35,013 nucleotides of DNA from Vulcanisaeta thermophila (GCF_001748385.1 NZ_BCLI01000009.1:1-35013); one strand, 5' to 3'. Shown: positions 18,001 to 25,109, counted from the stretch's first letter. The notes: generated by a model not told the origin, from the sequence alone. Numbers and translations: made by a program.

Positions 18001-19456
18001 GGGTGAATTGGGTAAACTTTGGTGCGCCTGGTCCCGTGCCCGTGAACTGACCCACCGGTACCAGGGCTGGCGTGACCTCGTAGTAAGGTAGGTAGTCCTC
18101 ACTAACCACTGTGGCGGTTGGTGTGGTCTCTAGGAGCCACTTCACGTAGAGCTTACCGGCGAGTATTGGGTTAGGTATGTAGGTGGCATTCTTAATTATT
18201 AAGTTGCCCTTAAGGTCGTAAACAGAACCAATATAGAACTCCACAACAGGGACACCAACCACTAAGGCTGGTGATGTACCGCTGGCATTATCCAGGGCTG
18301 TTAAAGCCCATTGCCCTTGAGAGCGGAAGTCGTAGGCGACCGCCACGTTGTACGAGGTCGGTGTTGTAGAGTTATTCTTTACGGCGGTCTTGTAGCTGAA
18401 TAGCGTGACTGACTGACCGCTTGGGTACACGTAACTAATGGTTATTGTAATGGGCTCCGCCGTAACACTTGGGTAGTTGTGATCGGCGGAGTTTAGGCCG
18501 CTGAATTCATTGGTTACATAGTAAATGGGGCCAAAACCTGTGTAGGTAGTACCGAAAATGTTCTGGGAGGCACTTGTAACGGTGGAGTTATAGGTCGAGG
18601 GACCAAAGGTTGTCACGCCAGTGCCTAGGGTCACTGAGGCCTTTAACTGGGGTGATGGCGATAATGGGCTTGGGGTTGTTGTGGTTGTTGTTGCACCCAC
18701 GTATAGGAAGAAGAAGTATAGGTCTGGGAGCACAACATAGAGGCCGGTAGATGTGCCCCACACGGGCCTGAATAAGTAGTAGGCGTAGTTTCCATCTGAC
18801 AGCTTCGTCTTTAAGTTTAAGGCATTTGCTATTGTTGGTGATACCTCCACGTAACTATCAAGTGATACTGTTGTTAGGTTTTTCATTAAGCTGTATAGGC
18901 TTGATTTTACTGTTGTCACGTTGAAGACCATCCAATTGGCCCCACCGTAGTTATTTAGCACTATTACCACCGTCCAGTTGGCATAGACCTCGCTTGGTGT
19001 TACTCCATTACTTAGTGTGGTGCTTACGGTCCAGGTCACGCCTCCCGTGCTGTTTGCTGTCGCCGTTGCCGTCATTAGTACTGGGTTTCCTAGGGTTGTG
19101 CCCGTGGAAGTTACGTAGTACACGTCCGAGGCATTGGCTATGTATATTGTGAAGGTCTTACCGGCGGTGAAGTACCAAGGCGTCATAGTCTTAATTAAAT
19201 TGTTATATACTGTTGAGATTGTTCCAGTAGGAAGCGTGTAAGTGGTGGTTAGTCTTGCGTCTGTTAGGTTCCAGTGCAGTGTGTATGTGTATGTTACCGG
19301 TGGTACTGGGACTGATGTGGGTCCGTACGGTCCATACGTTACGCCTTGTGCCAGGGCTGGGTGTCCCAGCCCGGTTACTACTCCTATTATTATTAGTAGT
19401 GTTACTACCAGTGGTGTTATTGTTGGTTTCCAGTTATGGGTTTTTGACCCGGTCAT
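12032..19456 (-). CDS. Giant membrane-anchored surface protein, 2474 aa
   Basis: One uninterrupted 7.4-kb gene. Residues 1-36 form a Sec signal peptide (TPLVVTLLIIIGVV...PALAQ). The body is very rich in Thr, Ser, Tyr, Val and Pro, poor in Lys and Arg, and full of N-x-S/T sequons. Near the C-terminus a single hydrophobic segment (FILLAVIIIIVIILIVIALI) is followed by NNWRRRRLAGLL, a stop-transfer anchor. The last ~300 residues before it look like beta-sandwich repeats (VTAVTGSGTTNAQGQL, VNVTCAGVTLASG). It should be an exported, glycosylated cell-surface protein: an S-layer component, giant adhesin or surface fibre. No enzymatic motif was seen. A TATA box 27 bases from ATG 19456 suggests its own leaderless mRNA, although the pilin-like gene ends only 126 bases upstream. 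Confidence 0.85.
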   Translation of the reverse strand: MTGSKTHNWKPTITPLVVTLLIIIGVVTGLGHPALAQGVTYGPYGPTSVPVPPVTYTYTLHWNLTDARLTTTYTLPTGTISTVYNNLIKTMTPWYFTAGKTFTIYIANASDVYYVTSTGTTLGNPVLMTATATANSTGGVTWTVSTTLSNGVTPSEVYANWTVVIVLNNYGGANWMVFNVTTVKSSLYSLMKNLTTVSLDSYVEVSPTIANALNLKTKLSDGNYAYYLFRPVWGTSTGLYVVLPDLYFFFLYVGATTTTTTPSPLSPSPQLKASVTLGTGVTTFGPSTYNSTVTSASQNIFGTTYTGFGPIYYVTNEFSGLNSADHNYPSVTAEPITITISYVYPSGQSVTLFSYKTAVKNNSTTPTSYNVAVAYDFRSQGQWALTALDNASGTSPALVVGVPVVEFYIGSVYDLKGNLIIKNATYIPNPILAGKLYVKWLLETTPTATVVSEDYLPYYEVTPALVPVGQFTGTGPGAPKFTQFTQAPPAVMIFYENEPVFTATITVKPGITETTINNITVAVMPVFINITQYSPGVNASKQLPLSPNQVPYITAYYAFSTTPIISTTPPSGAVSGVLYYEEQVWTNKTTYGTYYPAAIAQFPPFEESSISGVLVTPEVNWFPAPPLTASISVNSTWTKLTQSNYTVTTQYYYYSFWLVYKGMTVGFGIYELGYKPGSIYNEQYGVSTPEKPIFNPVTNGNTTLLSFYDSASELAVMTPTGVKPSGTIVFANVTVERAFIAATYTVYNVQFLNLCNETITTGTVYATELTPSGVTVTLPPVQLSSYAYVMKITAPIALEVSSVSGVPYIETMTPVFNFTLNYYGYVMPSVSYATRQPIYNIKLTPGIINVVYFPLIDVNVEVLSQTTPQYPLWGFAVSVYNYNGTFEMWHAITNSSGMVYVMNVPLNVSYIQPSGKAYVMLKVRTISPATDKAYSYAPVSSKYGQTYENYAAALGIPSEYYAYTLGTRGPFDEDLVIYYKPFAVPPTTYCGQVFPVTVPVETLHIVVTDLKGNVLSSQPVYPCSIPTYCPSFYYNVTLVLVDQYSPYYLASQWLTTTPQFTYYLNLTDFRVVGQTWMQPQYKALESEFQSLMAASQAAYQSGAISLTQYTIWYTGNYSYYLLAALLANYSTASPFAIFNFPSIVPHEGTIFVRLFMPGQKFYFKVYYLGQEVFNQLVPVPQPNENVIVTPTGQVTYTTSPVTVYVAGSPVTIPPNGTVIIEASVYPVTFNVTSKSGLYPVGNTYIGLTFTDVLYREYVMPGSALSTSTALGFINNLAYPFNVGSFGILNVTKLELLTQGAKAITETYNGMTFDYNPAAVASQELINNVYSMAGYVLPNLMGFFVNSTSPTTSLTPLYMTSIYPNVFNTTPSAVAFNLTMGLPVYTHVGTTITATAYPNDTFLYAPSAAYSEYRLLVNESLMEPTKVTLNGSAVTPSELSGVYPPTYAVGVTQKYSSTLNFTYYLVPNAASYRLWEAYVNATGMTSVTNATIAIYAANSTGWYYVYSVNVTKEFQEAMVRTIPLYVYLNYAAISSKVQSPTKLAVVLYVYGSGTYYVLPPAASADHVHLEYPVISSGFGGVVNYYTKNLYVTSTGTTKKVTFTYPTVNATWYPYFGSPLTVIIPVGSNGEATFDLPWWAPTTGAYGTRIARFWVMGTTGTTNVGFGSITPAPYVAGGISPLPKYAVSSYVLLNYITPTQGATEVYTGELPPGVVSSSGQLYMTAIGAGTGGTSAPMLKFDTLFSENLWNVTLDAIQAVRGVYNLRTTALESVEIYNNASFPVFLYGVTYSEPSGTVTLPTSVVYIPSGSIVDVPVKYIYGSSYEFTAKWCDLGNFTPYIPDLSGKFYYAPPNATFYLANGTALPFTVYPNGTVSIGPYKYSITQLEAPLKPVFINFTTLYAGSELTSVNTTVTVPEYPTTTPQYGEYYYNYTSSIVGAQSFAYDHKPYPVSGEWDIAGYTGPLPSASNDTEAKLFFTYPTIPLTTIEDWDGRPLPNQMIVGYGTGTSPVLCAGTAPLAIDFSGANGKLLQPMPVNSRTVVYWYDSCLLYTITGGAVPYINIYDTSILTDVQTLGNALEVSTVETHVIPATIYLRTPAGAGIPGALVVVFDQPGTGNEFLGFNVTGTDGSITPVDFRIYPPGTSQLPPTNYYLVAYYNANGTPLTWSQVEKAIASHSPLYLVPVFENTFSIQRTVTATEAVESFTLSNILTTANIVVVLSSFGPAPGVSLSYSVSEPECPVTITQVPTAASIVGYVYSVTPLVPSPSTCKLVTAVTGSGTTNAQGQLTTATFVTPVSPFAAEVTVTVKSWKGISLGYTYTYYVTSSNATTPLQISVPAVELTVNPVSASGAPLSSEATVNVTCAGVTLASGVGSQTVVVPIPSSGSISCTVTGYSYGKSASTSLTLTSAMAGQTETVTLTIPVSGYYIPGVGFVPLSTFILLAVIIIIVIILIVIALIEYNNWRRRRLAGLLGPPK

Positions 19457-19478
19457 CGCTGAAGCCCTGGTGTTTGGG

Positions 19479-19488
19479 GTTTTTAAGG
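19479..19488 (-). promoter_or_regulatory. TATA box of the giant surface-protein gene
   Basis: GTTTTTAAGG (plus-strand reading) is centred 27 bases from ATG 19456. More AT-rich TATA-like sequence near 19540-19555 may give a second, longer-leader start. Confidence 0.55.
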
Positions 19489-19582
19489 GACTCGTTTGGA
19501 ATTCCCTGGAACAAAGCCCTGGGATTTTATGTTCGTTGGAACTTATAAATATTATATTTATAATTCTCCGTGGAATATATAT

Positions 19583-20701
19583 TTAGCCATTGGGTGCCTG
19601 TTGGTAGTACGTGGGGGGTGCACTTATCGTGAGCCAGTTTGGGGGTTGGGCTTTCAGGCCGTTTATGTCCCATATAAACCACCCGGTTTTTTGCCCCGAC
19701 GCCAAATCAAACCTAATAACCATTATTAGGTAGTACTCGCCGTTAGGTACATGGTTTATTACTACCTTTATGGTGTTATTGCTTGTGTACTTCCATGGGT
19801 ATTGACAGTTAGTTAGGGGTACTAGGGACCCATTGTTAAGTACTGCGGCGCACTGTATATTGGCCCAGTGTGGGAGGGTGCTGCTTAGTGATAAGACGTT
19901 GAAGTAAACATACTCCACTGGGACGTGGAATGTTCCGTTGTAGAAGTCTATGGTGTATATGAACGCCGTGCTGTTTACGGGGGTTACTGTTATGCTGGGC
20001 CAATAACCGTAGTAGAATGATGAACTGTATAGTGGCCACCAACCAATGCTCAGGGGGCCTGGTACTGGGGCTGGGCAGCTACTACCCTGGGGAACATAGG
20101 GGTTAAAGGTGGCGTAGTTATAGTAGTTTATGCATGCCTGTGCGCCGGCCCCGTAGTCCTTGGTTACGTAGAAGTTCCCGTTGGTTAGTGGATCCACTAC
20201 GTAGTTTGGGTCTATGTGTAGTAGGTAGTACGTGCCCGATGGTGCCTGGAGTATTATTCCTCCGTAGTTCCCGCCGGGGCTTGTGCCGTTTAGTGTTGTG
20301 ATGCTTACCCAGTGGTATAGGTAATTGCTTAGGTAGTAGTCGTTGTAGTTGCTTGTTTGTGGGTCTATGAGTATGGGCCCTGCGTTGGTTAGTAGTAGTA
20401 CTGGGTTGCTGTCCTGTGGTGTGTATGTGGTGGTGGTTTCGTTGATCCACTCAAGCCCCCTGTTGGTTATTGCGGCGATTATTGTTATGGGCCCCTTGGT
20501 ACTCATTAACTGACCATTACTCATTACAATACCCGAGTATAGGCTCTCCACCTCGCCGGTTCTCTGTACATGAGTTGCCGCTGCCTGGCTTAGTGATAGT
20601 ATTAGTGAGTATAGGCTTAGTGTCATTACCAGTGCCATGCCCAGTGCCATGAGTACTAGGATTCCCGCCATTATTGTTGATAGTGAACCCTTACTCCCCA
20701 T
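19583..20701 (-). CDS. Exported protein with pilin-like N-terminus, 372 aa
   Basis: The N-terminus MGSKGSLSTIMAGILVLMAL has a short charged head, Lys-Gly, then a ~25-residue hydrophobic helix, as in archaeal class III (type IV pilin-like) signal peptides; an uncleaved N-terminal anchor is the alternative. The remaining ~320 residues are Tyr/Asn/Pro/Thr-rich and extracellular in character (sequons, YYLLHIDPNYVVDP, two Cys near the middle and two near the end). ATG 20701 is chosen over TTG 20704 because it is 26-27 bases from the TATA box. It lies directly upstream of the giant surface protein on the same strand, so the two may assemble together. No known family recognised. Confidence 0.75.
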   Translation of the reverse strand: MGSKGSLSTIMAGILVLMALGMALVMTLSLYSLILSLSQAAATHVQRTGEVESLYSGIVMSNGQLMSTKGPITIIAAITNRGLEWINETTTTYTPQDSNPVLLLTNAGPILIDPQTSNYNDYYLSNYLYHWVSITTLNGTSPGGNYGGIILQAPSGTYYLLHIDPNYVVDPLTNGNFYVTKDYGAGAQACINYYNYATFNPYVPQGSSCPAPVPGPLSIGWWPLYSSSFYYGYWPSITVTPVNSTAFIYTIDFYNGTFHVPVEYVYFNVLSLSSTLPHWANIQCAAVLNNGSLVPLTNCQYPWKYTSNNTIKVVINHVPNGEYYLIMVIRFDLASGQKTGWFIWDINGLKAQPPNWLTISAPPTYYQQAPNG

Positions 20702-20722
20702 CAAACCTTAATCACCAACTAA

Positions 20723-20763
20723 CCTTATAAGGCACTCATGGCGCTAATTAAAAGGTTTATAAT
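20723..20763. promoter_or_regulatory. Divergent promoter pair
   Basis: CCTTATAAGG at 20723-20732 is centred 26-27 bases from ATG 20701 on the minus strand. GGTTTATAAT at 20754-20763 serves the plus-strand gene at 20788, about 29 bases away. The first box is itself palindromic. Confidence 0.7.
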
Positions 20764-20787
20764 ACTCCAGCCGTGGTAAAACCTGTA

Positions 20788-21531
20788 ATGGGGCTTAAGG
20801 AGGACATACTGAGACTGCTTAGGGAGGATGAGGAGTTTAGGCTTGCGGTGGCTGGTTTGCTGGGTTTGGACTCAATACTGAATGAACTCAGGAAGTTGAG
20901 GGAGGATTTCAACAGGTTCGTTGAGACCGAAAACAGGAGGTGGGAGGCTTGGTACGAAACATGGAAGAGGTTCCTCGAGGACTACGAAAAAAGATGGAGA
21001 GAAAACGAGAAGAGATGGGAGGAGAACCAAAAGAGGTGGGAAGAAAATGAGAAAAGATGGAGAGAGGAAGAAGAAAGATGGAAGGCATGGTTTGAAACAT
21101 GGAAAAAATTCCTAGAAGACTACGAGATAAGATGGAAGGAAAATGAGGAGAGGTGGGAGGAGGCTAATAAGAGGTTTTCTAGGATTGAGCTTGAGCTTGG
21201 TGCCCTTTCTGAGAGTGTTTATTCTAGGTATGTCTGGGAGGATCTTAGGGAGGAGTTTGGCGCGAGGGGTGAGGCTGTTATTGAGAGGGTTAGGAATGCC
21301 CGTGTTGATAATGTGGACATTGACCTATTGGTGATCACCAACAGGGCTGCCTATGTGGTTGAGGTTAAGGTGAAGCCCAGGATAACCGATGTGGGCGCCC
21401 TGCTGGCCAAGGCTGACTTGGTGAGGAAGAAGTTCGGTAAGGATGTGGTTCCCATGCTCGTGGGTGTTTACGTCTCTGGTGATGTGGAGGAGTACGCGGT
21501 TAGTAAGGGTGTTAGGGTGCTTAAGTACTGA
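20788..21531 (+). CDS. Coiled-coil protein with PD-(D/E)XK nuclease-like domain (DUF3782-like), second copy
   Basis: A 247-residue protein with the same plan as the gene at 1908: a head with LLREDEEF, a charged coiled coil at residues 45-130, then a nuclease-like domain with D179 (VDIDLLV), E192 and K194 (VVEVKVKP). The coil is made of different units, RWxENEK and EAWYETWKRFLEDYE, rich in Trp, Arg and Glu. ATG 20788 aligns with the start of the paralogue and suits the TATA box; GTG 20773 would fall too close to it. Function is unknown. Its coil DNA is A-rich compared with its neighbours. Confidence 0.83.
   Translation: MGLKEDILRLLREDEEFRLAVAGLLGLDSILNELRKLREDFNRFVETENRRWEAWYETWKRFLEDYEKRWRENEKRWEENQKRWEENEKRWREEEERWKAWFETWKKFLEDYEIRWKENEERWEEANKRFSRIELELGALSESVYSRYVWEDLREEFGARGEAVIERVRNARVDNVDIDLLVITNRAAYVVEVKVKPRITDVGALLAKADLVRKKFGKDVVPMLVGVYVSGDVEEYAVSKGVRVLKY
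20938..21165 (+). repeat. Internal duplication in the coiled coil
   Basis: Residues 51-80 and 97-126 of the protein at 20788 are the same 30-residue unit (23 of 30 identical by eye), separated by short RW-EN-EK repeats. It arose by internal duplication. Confidence 0.8.
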
Positions 21532-21623
21532 TGCATGTACATTACTGGTGTTGGAATTACTGACGTTGGTGGTTACGTGGGTAGTGTATGGGTTTATGTG
21601 TTTGGTTGCTGGCTTGCCGTGAA

Positions 21624-22607
21624 CTAATATGGTTCGTCTCGTTTGAAGAATTCATCACTTATGAGGGGTTCCCACCACCAGCGGTTTTCCTTGTACCATT
21701 TAACGGTTTCTTTAATGCCAAGTTCAAAGGAGGTTTTGGCTCTCCAGCCTAGGGCTGATATTTTAGTTGTGTTGAGTAGGTAACGGGCGTCCTGAACTGG
21801 GCGGTCTTTAACGAACTTAATCTTTGGTTCAACGCCCAGTATTTTCGCTATAGTTTCCACAACCTCCACTACGTTTTTTTCCTCATTGCTTGCTATGTTA
21901 TAGATCTCGCCCTTTACACCCCTTTGGGCAAGCAGTAGTAACGCATCTACTAGATCTTCCACGTAAGTCCATGTGCGCCTTTGCCTTCCCGTGCCGTGGA
22001 TTGGTACGTGCATGCCCAGTAATAGCCTAATTATGGCCTTTGGTATAAGCTTCTCTGGATGTTGCCTAGGTCCATAGGCATTACTGGGCCTTGCGATAAC
22101 CACGTCTAAGCCATACGTGATGTAGTAACTATGGGCTATTAAATCACCACCAGCTTTACTTGCTGCATAGGGAGATGTGGGGTGAAGCGCGTCGGATTCT
22201 GAATAGGGCGTGTCTAGAGCTGGTCCGTAAACCTCGTCGGTGGATACATGAATAATGCGCGCACCATCGTCATACCTCCTTATGGCCTCAAGTAATGAAT
22301 GCGTTCCTAATACATTGGTTCTTGTGAATACAAGCGGGTCGTGAAATGACCTATCTACGTGAGATTCAGCTGCAAGATGGTAAATGATTGATGGCTTATA
22401 GATCCTGATTACCTTGGATAGCTGTTCAAAATCAACTAAATCTATAGGCATGAGCTTGGTACCCCCTGGAAGGTTCTCTATACGACCAGCATAGGTGAGT
22501 TTATCTACCACAATTACCTCTTGACCCAAATTAACTAGTCGGTGAACCAATGCCGAACCTATAAAGCCAGCACCGCCGGTGACTAGGATCAAATTTCCAT
22601 TACCCAA
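21624..22607 (-). CDS. rmlB: dTDP-glucose 4,6-dehydratase
   Basis: A 327-residue extended short-chain dehydrogenase. VTGGAGFIG at residues 9-17 binds NAD, HLAAESHVDRS near 77-87 is diagnostic of RmlB, STDEVYG at 122-128 supplies the Asp-Glu dehydration pair, and Y147/K151 (YAASK) are the catalytic dyad. It converts dTDP-glucose to dTDP-4-keto-6-deoxyglucose. It starts inside the end of rmlA: TTG 22607 has GGTGAGGG just before it; TTG 22592, overlapping the rmlA stop, is the alternative. It is translationally coupled to rmlA. RmlC and RmlD are not in this window, so the final deoxysugar is unknown. Confidence 0.95.
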   Translation of the reverse strand: MGNGNLILVTGGAGFIGSALVHRLVNLGQEVIVVDKLTYAGRIENLPGGTKLMPIDLVDFEQLSKVIRIYKPSIIYHLAAESHVDRSFHDPLVFTRTNVLGTHSLLEAIRRYDDGARIIHVSTDEVYGPALDTPYSESDALHPTSPYAASKAGGDLIAHSYYITYGLDVVIARPSNAYGPRQHPEKLIPKAIIRLLLGMHVPIHGTGRQRRTWTYVEDLVDALLLLAQRGVKGEIYNIASNEEKNVVEVVETIAKILGVEPKIKFVKDRPVQDARYLLNTTKISALGWRAKTSFELGIKETVKWYKENRWWWEPLISDEFFKRDEPY

Positions 22608-23650
22608 TTACCCTCACCAATGACCATCCTATGCCTACCGTTTTTAAGCACTACATATGACTTGGGCCCTATCACCGAGTCCGTGAGCCTCGCCTTGCCA
22701 AGGCTTAGTACTGCCCCCTCTAGCACGAGGCTCCTGGATACACTACCGCTCTCCAGCCTGGCGCCCTCCTCAAGGCTTACGAAGTGCTCCACCTCAGCAT
22801 CCCTACCCACGTGGGTGTTCCTGCCTATGTAAGCTGGCCCATGGACAGAGCCCTCAACAACGGCACCCCTCTCAATAATCACCCTACCACTAACCTCACC
22901 CCTCACCTCACCCTCAACCCTGGGCCTCACCTCATCAAGCATTAACTGGACTAGGTCCACGAGGTCCTCCGGCGTCCCCATGTCCTTCCACCAACCCGTG
23001 GTTACTGCGTAACCAACCCTGTAATTATTGTCTATGAACCATTGTATTAAGTCCGTAATCTCATACTCACCACGGGCCGAGGGCCTGAGGGTCCTGAAGG
23101 CCTTCTCCACCAGGTCTGGGTCCCTGAAGAAGTAGAGGCCCGTGAGTACGTAGGAGTTTGGTGGTGGTTGGCTTGGCTTCTCAACGAGCCTAACCACCCT
23201 GCCACCCTCAACCACGGCATTACCAAAGCGTTGGGGTTGTGGGTGCCTTGTGAGGACTATGTATGCGTCGAAGCCACCCTCCAGGAAGCCCTCAACAAAG
23301 CCCCTGAAGGACTCTGAGAAGTAGTTATCGCCCAGGGCCACCACAAAGGGCTCCCTGAGGAAGCCCTCCTCAATACCCCTATGAATTGCGTGGGCAATCC
23401 CAAGGCGCCTCTCCTGCCTTATGTAGGTTATGGAGACACCGAGACTTGAACCATCACCGAAGCGGTCCATGAACAACTCACCAAACCTACCAACTACAAA
23501 GCCCACCCTCTCAACACCAACCTCCCTAAGCTTACCCAAGGTGTAGGCAACCAGGGGCTTACCAAGGACGGAAATAAGGGGCTTGGGTATGGAGTAGGAG
23601 AGAGGCCTCATCCTCTCACCAAGACCAGCAACCAAAACAAGACCAAGCAT
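22589..23650 (-). CDS. rmlA: Glucose-1-phosphate thymidylyltransferase (long archaeal type)
   Basis: A 353-residue nucleotidyltransferase. LVLVAGLGERMRPLSYSIPKPL holds the GxGxRM-P...KP signature, VALGDNYF is the metal-binding region, and GEYEITDLIQWFID and TGWWKDMGTPEDL complete the sugar site. The last ~100 residues are left-handed beta-helix turns (VIIERGAVVEGSVHGPAYIG), as in the Sulfolobus-type bifunctional enzymes, so acetyltransferase activity is possible but not shown. ATG 23650 is set by the TATA box 25-26 bases away; upstream in-frame ATGs lie beyond the promoter. First gene of the rmlA-rmlB operon, feeding the neighbouring glycosyltransferases. Confidence 0.93.
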   Translation of the reverse strand: MLGLVLVAGLGERMRPLSYSIPKPLISVLGKPLVAYTLGKLREVGVERVGFVVGRFGELFMDRFGDGSSLGVSITYIRQERRLGIAHAIHRGIEEGFLREPFVVALGDNYFSESFRGFVEGFLEGGFDAYIVLTRHPQPQRFGNAVVEGGRVVRLVEKPSQPPPNSYVLTGLYFFRDPDLVEKAFRTLRPSARGEYEITDLIQWFIDNNYRVGYAVTTGWWKDMGTPEDLVDLVQLMLDEVRPRVEGEVRGEVSGRVIIERGAVVEGSVHGPAYIGRNTHVGRDAEVEHFVSLEEGARLESGSVSRSLVLEGAVLSLGKARLTDSVIGPKSYVVLKNGRHRMVIGEGNWVMEI

Positions 23651-23670
23651 TAACAACAAAAAACATAAGG

Positions 23671-23680
23671 ATTTATAAGC
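23671..23680 (-). promoter_or_regulatory. TATA box of rmlA-rmlB
   Basis: ATTTATAAGC is centred 25-26 bases from ATG 23650, indicating a leaderless rmlA message. Confidence 0.75.
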
Positions 23681-23910
23681 AACAACCCCATCCACCACAG
23701 GCCACGGTGAATAATAAACACGGAGACCTGTTCCAGCACTAACCATGGGCGAATTACGGGTCACCGAAGTAATGCCTACCTAGGCAGAAACCTAGCTGTA
23801 GTAGTGACCATGAAGGGTCGTGCCTTTACACCACAGTGACTATAATGACCACAGAAACCCACAGTCACGGATGTAATTACGAAAACCAACAATACACCCA
23901 TAGATCCCCC
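23681..23910. other. Non-coding gap with inverted repeats and a possible plus-strand promoter
   Basis: No gene seen. GGTCAC at 23759-23764 pairs with GTGACC at 23804-23809, enclosing a smaller hairpin TGCCTA/TAGGCA at 23773-23786. CCACAGTGAC and CCACAGTCAC are near-direct repeats around 23831-23868. TATAAT at 23841 would start a transcript near 23869 that runs into the tRNA fragment at 23911. Confidence 0.4.
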
Positions 23911-23938
23911 TCGGGTTCAAATCCCGGCCGGTCCACCA
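23911..23938 (+). pseudogene. Orphan 3' end of a tRNA-Ala gene (T-arm, acceptor strand, CCA)
   Basis: TCGGG-TTCAAAT-CCCGG forms a complete T-arm (positions 49-65), followed by CCGGTCC as the 3' acceptor strand, A73 and encoded CCA. U at position 70 with A73 fits the G3:U70 identity pair of tRNA-Ala. No matching 5' strand (GGGCCGG), D-arm or anticodon arm is found in the preceding 250 bases. It could be an attachment-site remnant from integration into a tRNA-Ala gene, the 3' piece of a split tRNA (known in Caldivirga), or a decayed tRNA gene. Confidence 0.75.
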
Positions 23939-23987
23939 AAACTCCCTTCTCACGAAACCGCCCTCACGTGGTTCATGGACCATCACA

Positions 23988-25109
23988 TTAGAAGGCTGCC
24001 CTTTGACCCTTTATGCCCGTTAATTCCCGCCTATTTGCTCTGAAGGGGTTTGGTAGTGTCTTTTCTCTGCCGTACTTTATCAACTCGGTTATTATCCTTG
24101 CAAAGGCGGGTGCCAGTTTGAATCCGTGGCCGCTCAGTCCCACGCAGATTATTAAATTCCTCATGGGCCTGTCTATAATTGGCATCCAGTCCCTGGTCAC
24201 GTCGTAAAGCCCCTGCCAACCGCCCAGGAATTGGGCGTTCTCCATGAATGGGAACCTCCTGGCCGCGGACTCCATAACCTTAAGCGCGTATTGAATGTCT
24301 GGCGGTGTTAATGTTGGGAATGTGTCTGGGTCCTCCCAAGTATCCTCTGGTGGGTACAGCATACCCATTAATGCTTGCTCACTTCCCTCGGGTCTCACGT
24401 AGTAGTTGTGTACGTAGTCGAAGACTATGGGCAGGGCCCTACTCACACGGGCCCTCACAACCCTCTCAATGACATTCTTAATACCCAGCCCAAGCCATGG
24501 GGCGTATTTATTACTCCAGACATTAACGGCCCAGACGTACTCCCCAGCCCTCACCACCCCACTTTCCCTGGTCCTAAGGCCCACCACTTCATTACCCTCA
24601 ATGATGGGTGACGCCTCATCAATTAATAACCTAACCCCTAACTCCTGGGCCCTCCTCATCACCGTGTTTACGTAAAGGCCCGTGTCCACGTAACCCGCAT
24701 CCTCCTCCCAAATACCCACCTCATCATCACTGACCACGGCTTCCCCTAGTAATTCCTTTATATCCCTGGGCTGCAGGAGCCTCACCCTAGCATTCAATCC
24801 CCTGAGCATCCCATAGGCGCCCTCCATGGCCTCGGCATCATTACTAATGACCACGAGCCCGGTCCTCGTGAAGACGCCCGTGCCGAAATACCTTTCAAAG
24901 TTTAGGAAGAACTCATGCGAGTAACGGGCCAGTTCAGCCACATCTTTATTGGTGTAGTAACTCCTCACTATACCTAGTGAGTATGCGGTCATTCCCTGCC
25001 CCACACCACGTTTATCAATCACAACAACCCTGAAACCCTCCCTGGCCAATTCATATGCCGTGGTAACCCCCGTGGAACCTGCGCCCACTATGGCCACGTC
25101 ATACTCCAT
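23988..25109 (-). CDS. FAD-dependent oxidoreductase (DAO / sarcosine oxidase beta-like)
   Basis: A 373-residue flavoprotein. VAIVGAGSTGVTTAYELA at the N-terminus is the FAD-binding GxGxxG helix, with VVVIDKRG as the ribose-binding strand end. The C-terminus has WQGLYDVTRDWMPIIDRP and ICVGLSGHGFKLAP, typical of the D-amino-acid / sarcosine / proline oxidase group. It oxidises an amine or amino acid; the substrate is unknown. ATG 25109 lies 26 bases from a TATA box and starts exactly at the Rossmann strand, so the 25 extra residues of the longer frame are not used. It is divergent from the molybdopterin oxidoreductase gene. Confidence 0.9.
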   Translation of the reverse strand: MEYDVAIVGAGSTGVTTAYELAREGFRVVVIDKRGVGQGMTAYSLGIVRSYYTNKDVAELARYSHEFFLNFERYFGTGVFTRTGLVVISNDAEAMEGAYGMLRGLNARVRLLQPRDIKELLGEAVVSDDEVGIWEEDAGYVDTGLYVNTVMRRAQELGVRLLIDEASPIIEGNEVVGLRTRESGVVRAGEYVWAVNVWSNKYAPWLGLGIKNVIERVVRARVSRALPIVFDYVHNYYVRPEGSEQALMGMLYPPEDTWEDPDTFPTLTPPDIQYALKVMESAARRFPFMENAQFLGGWQGLYDVTRDWMPIIDRPMRNLIICVGLSGHGFKLAPAFARIITELIKYGREKTLPNPFRANRRELTGIKGQRAAF

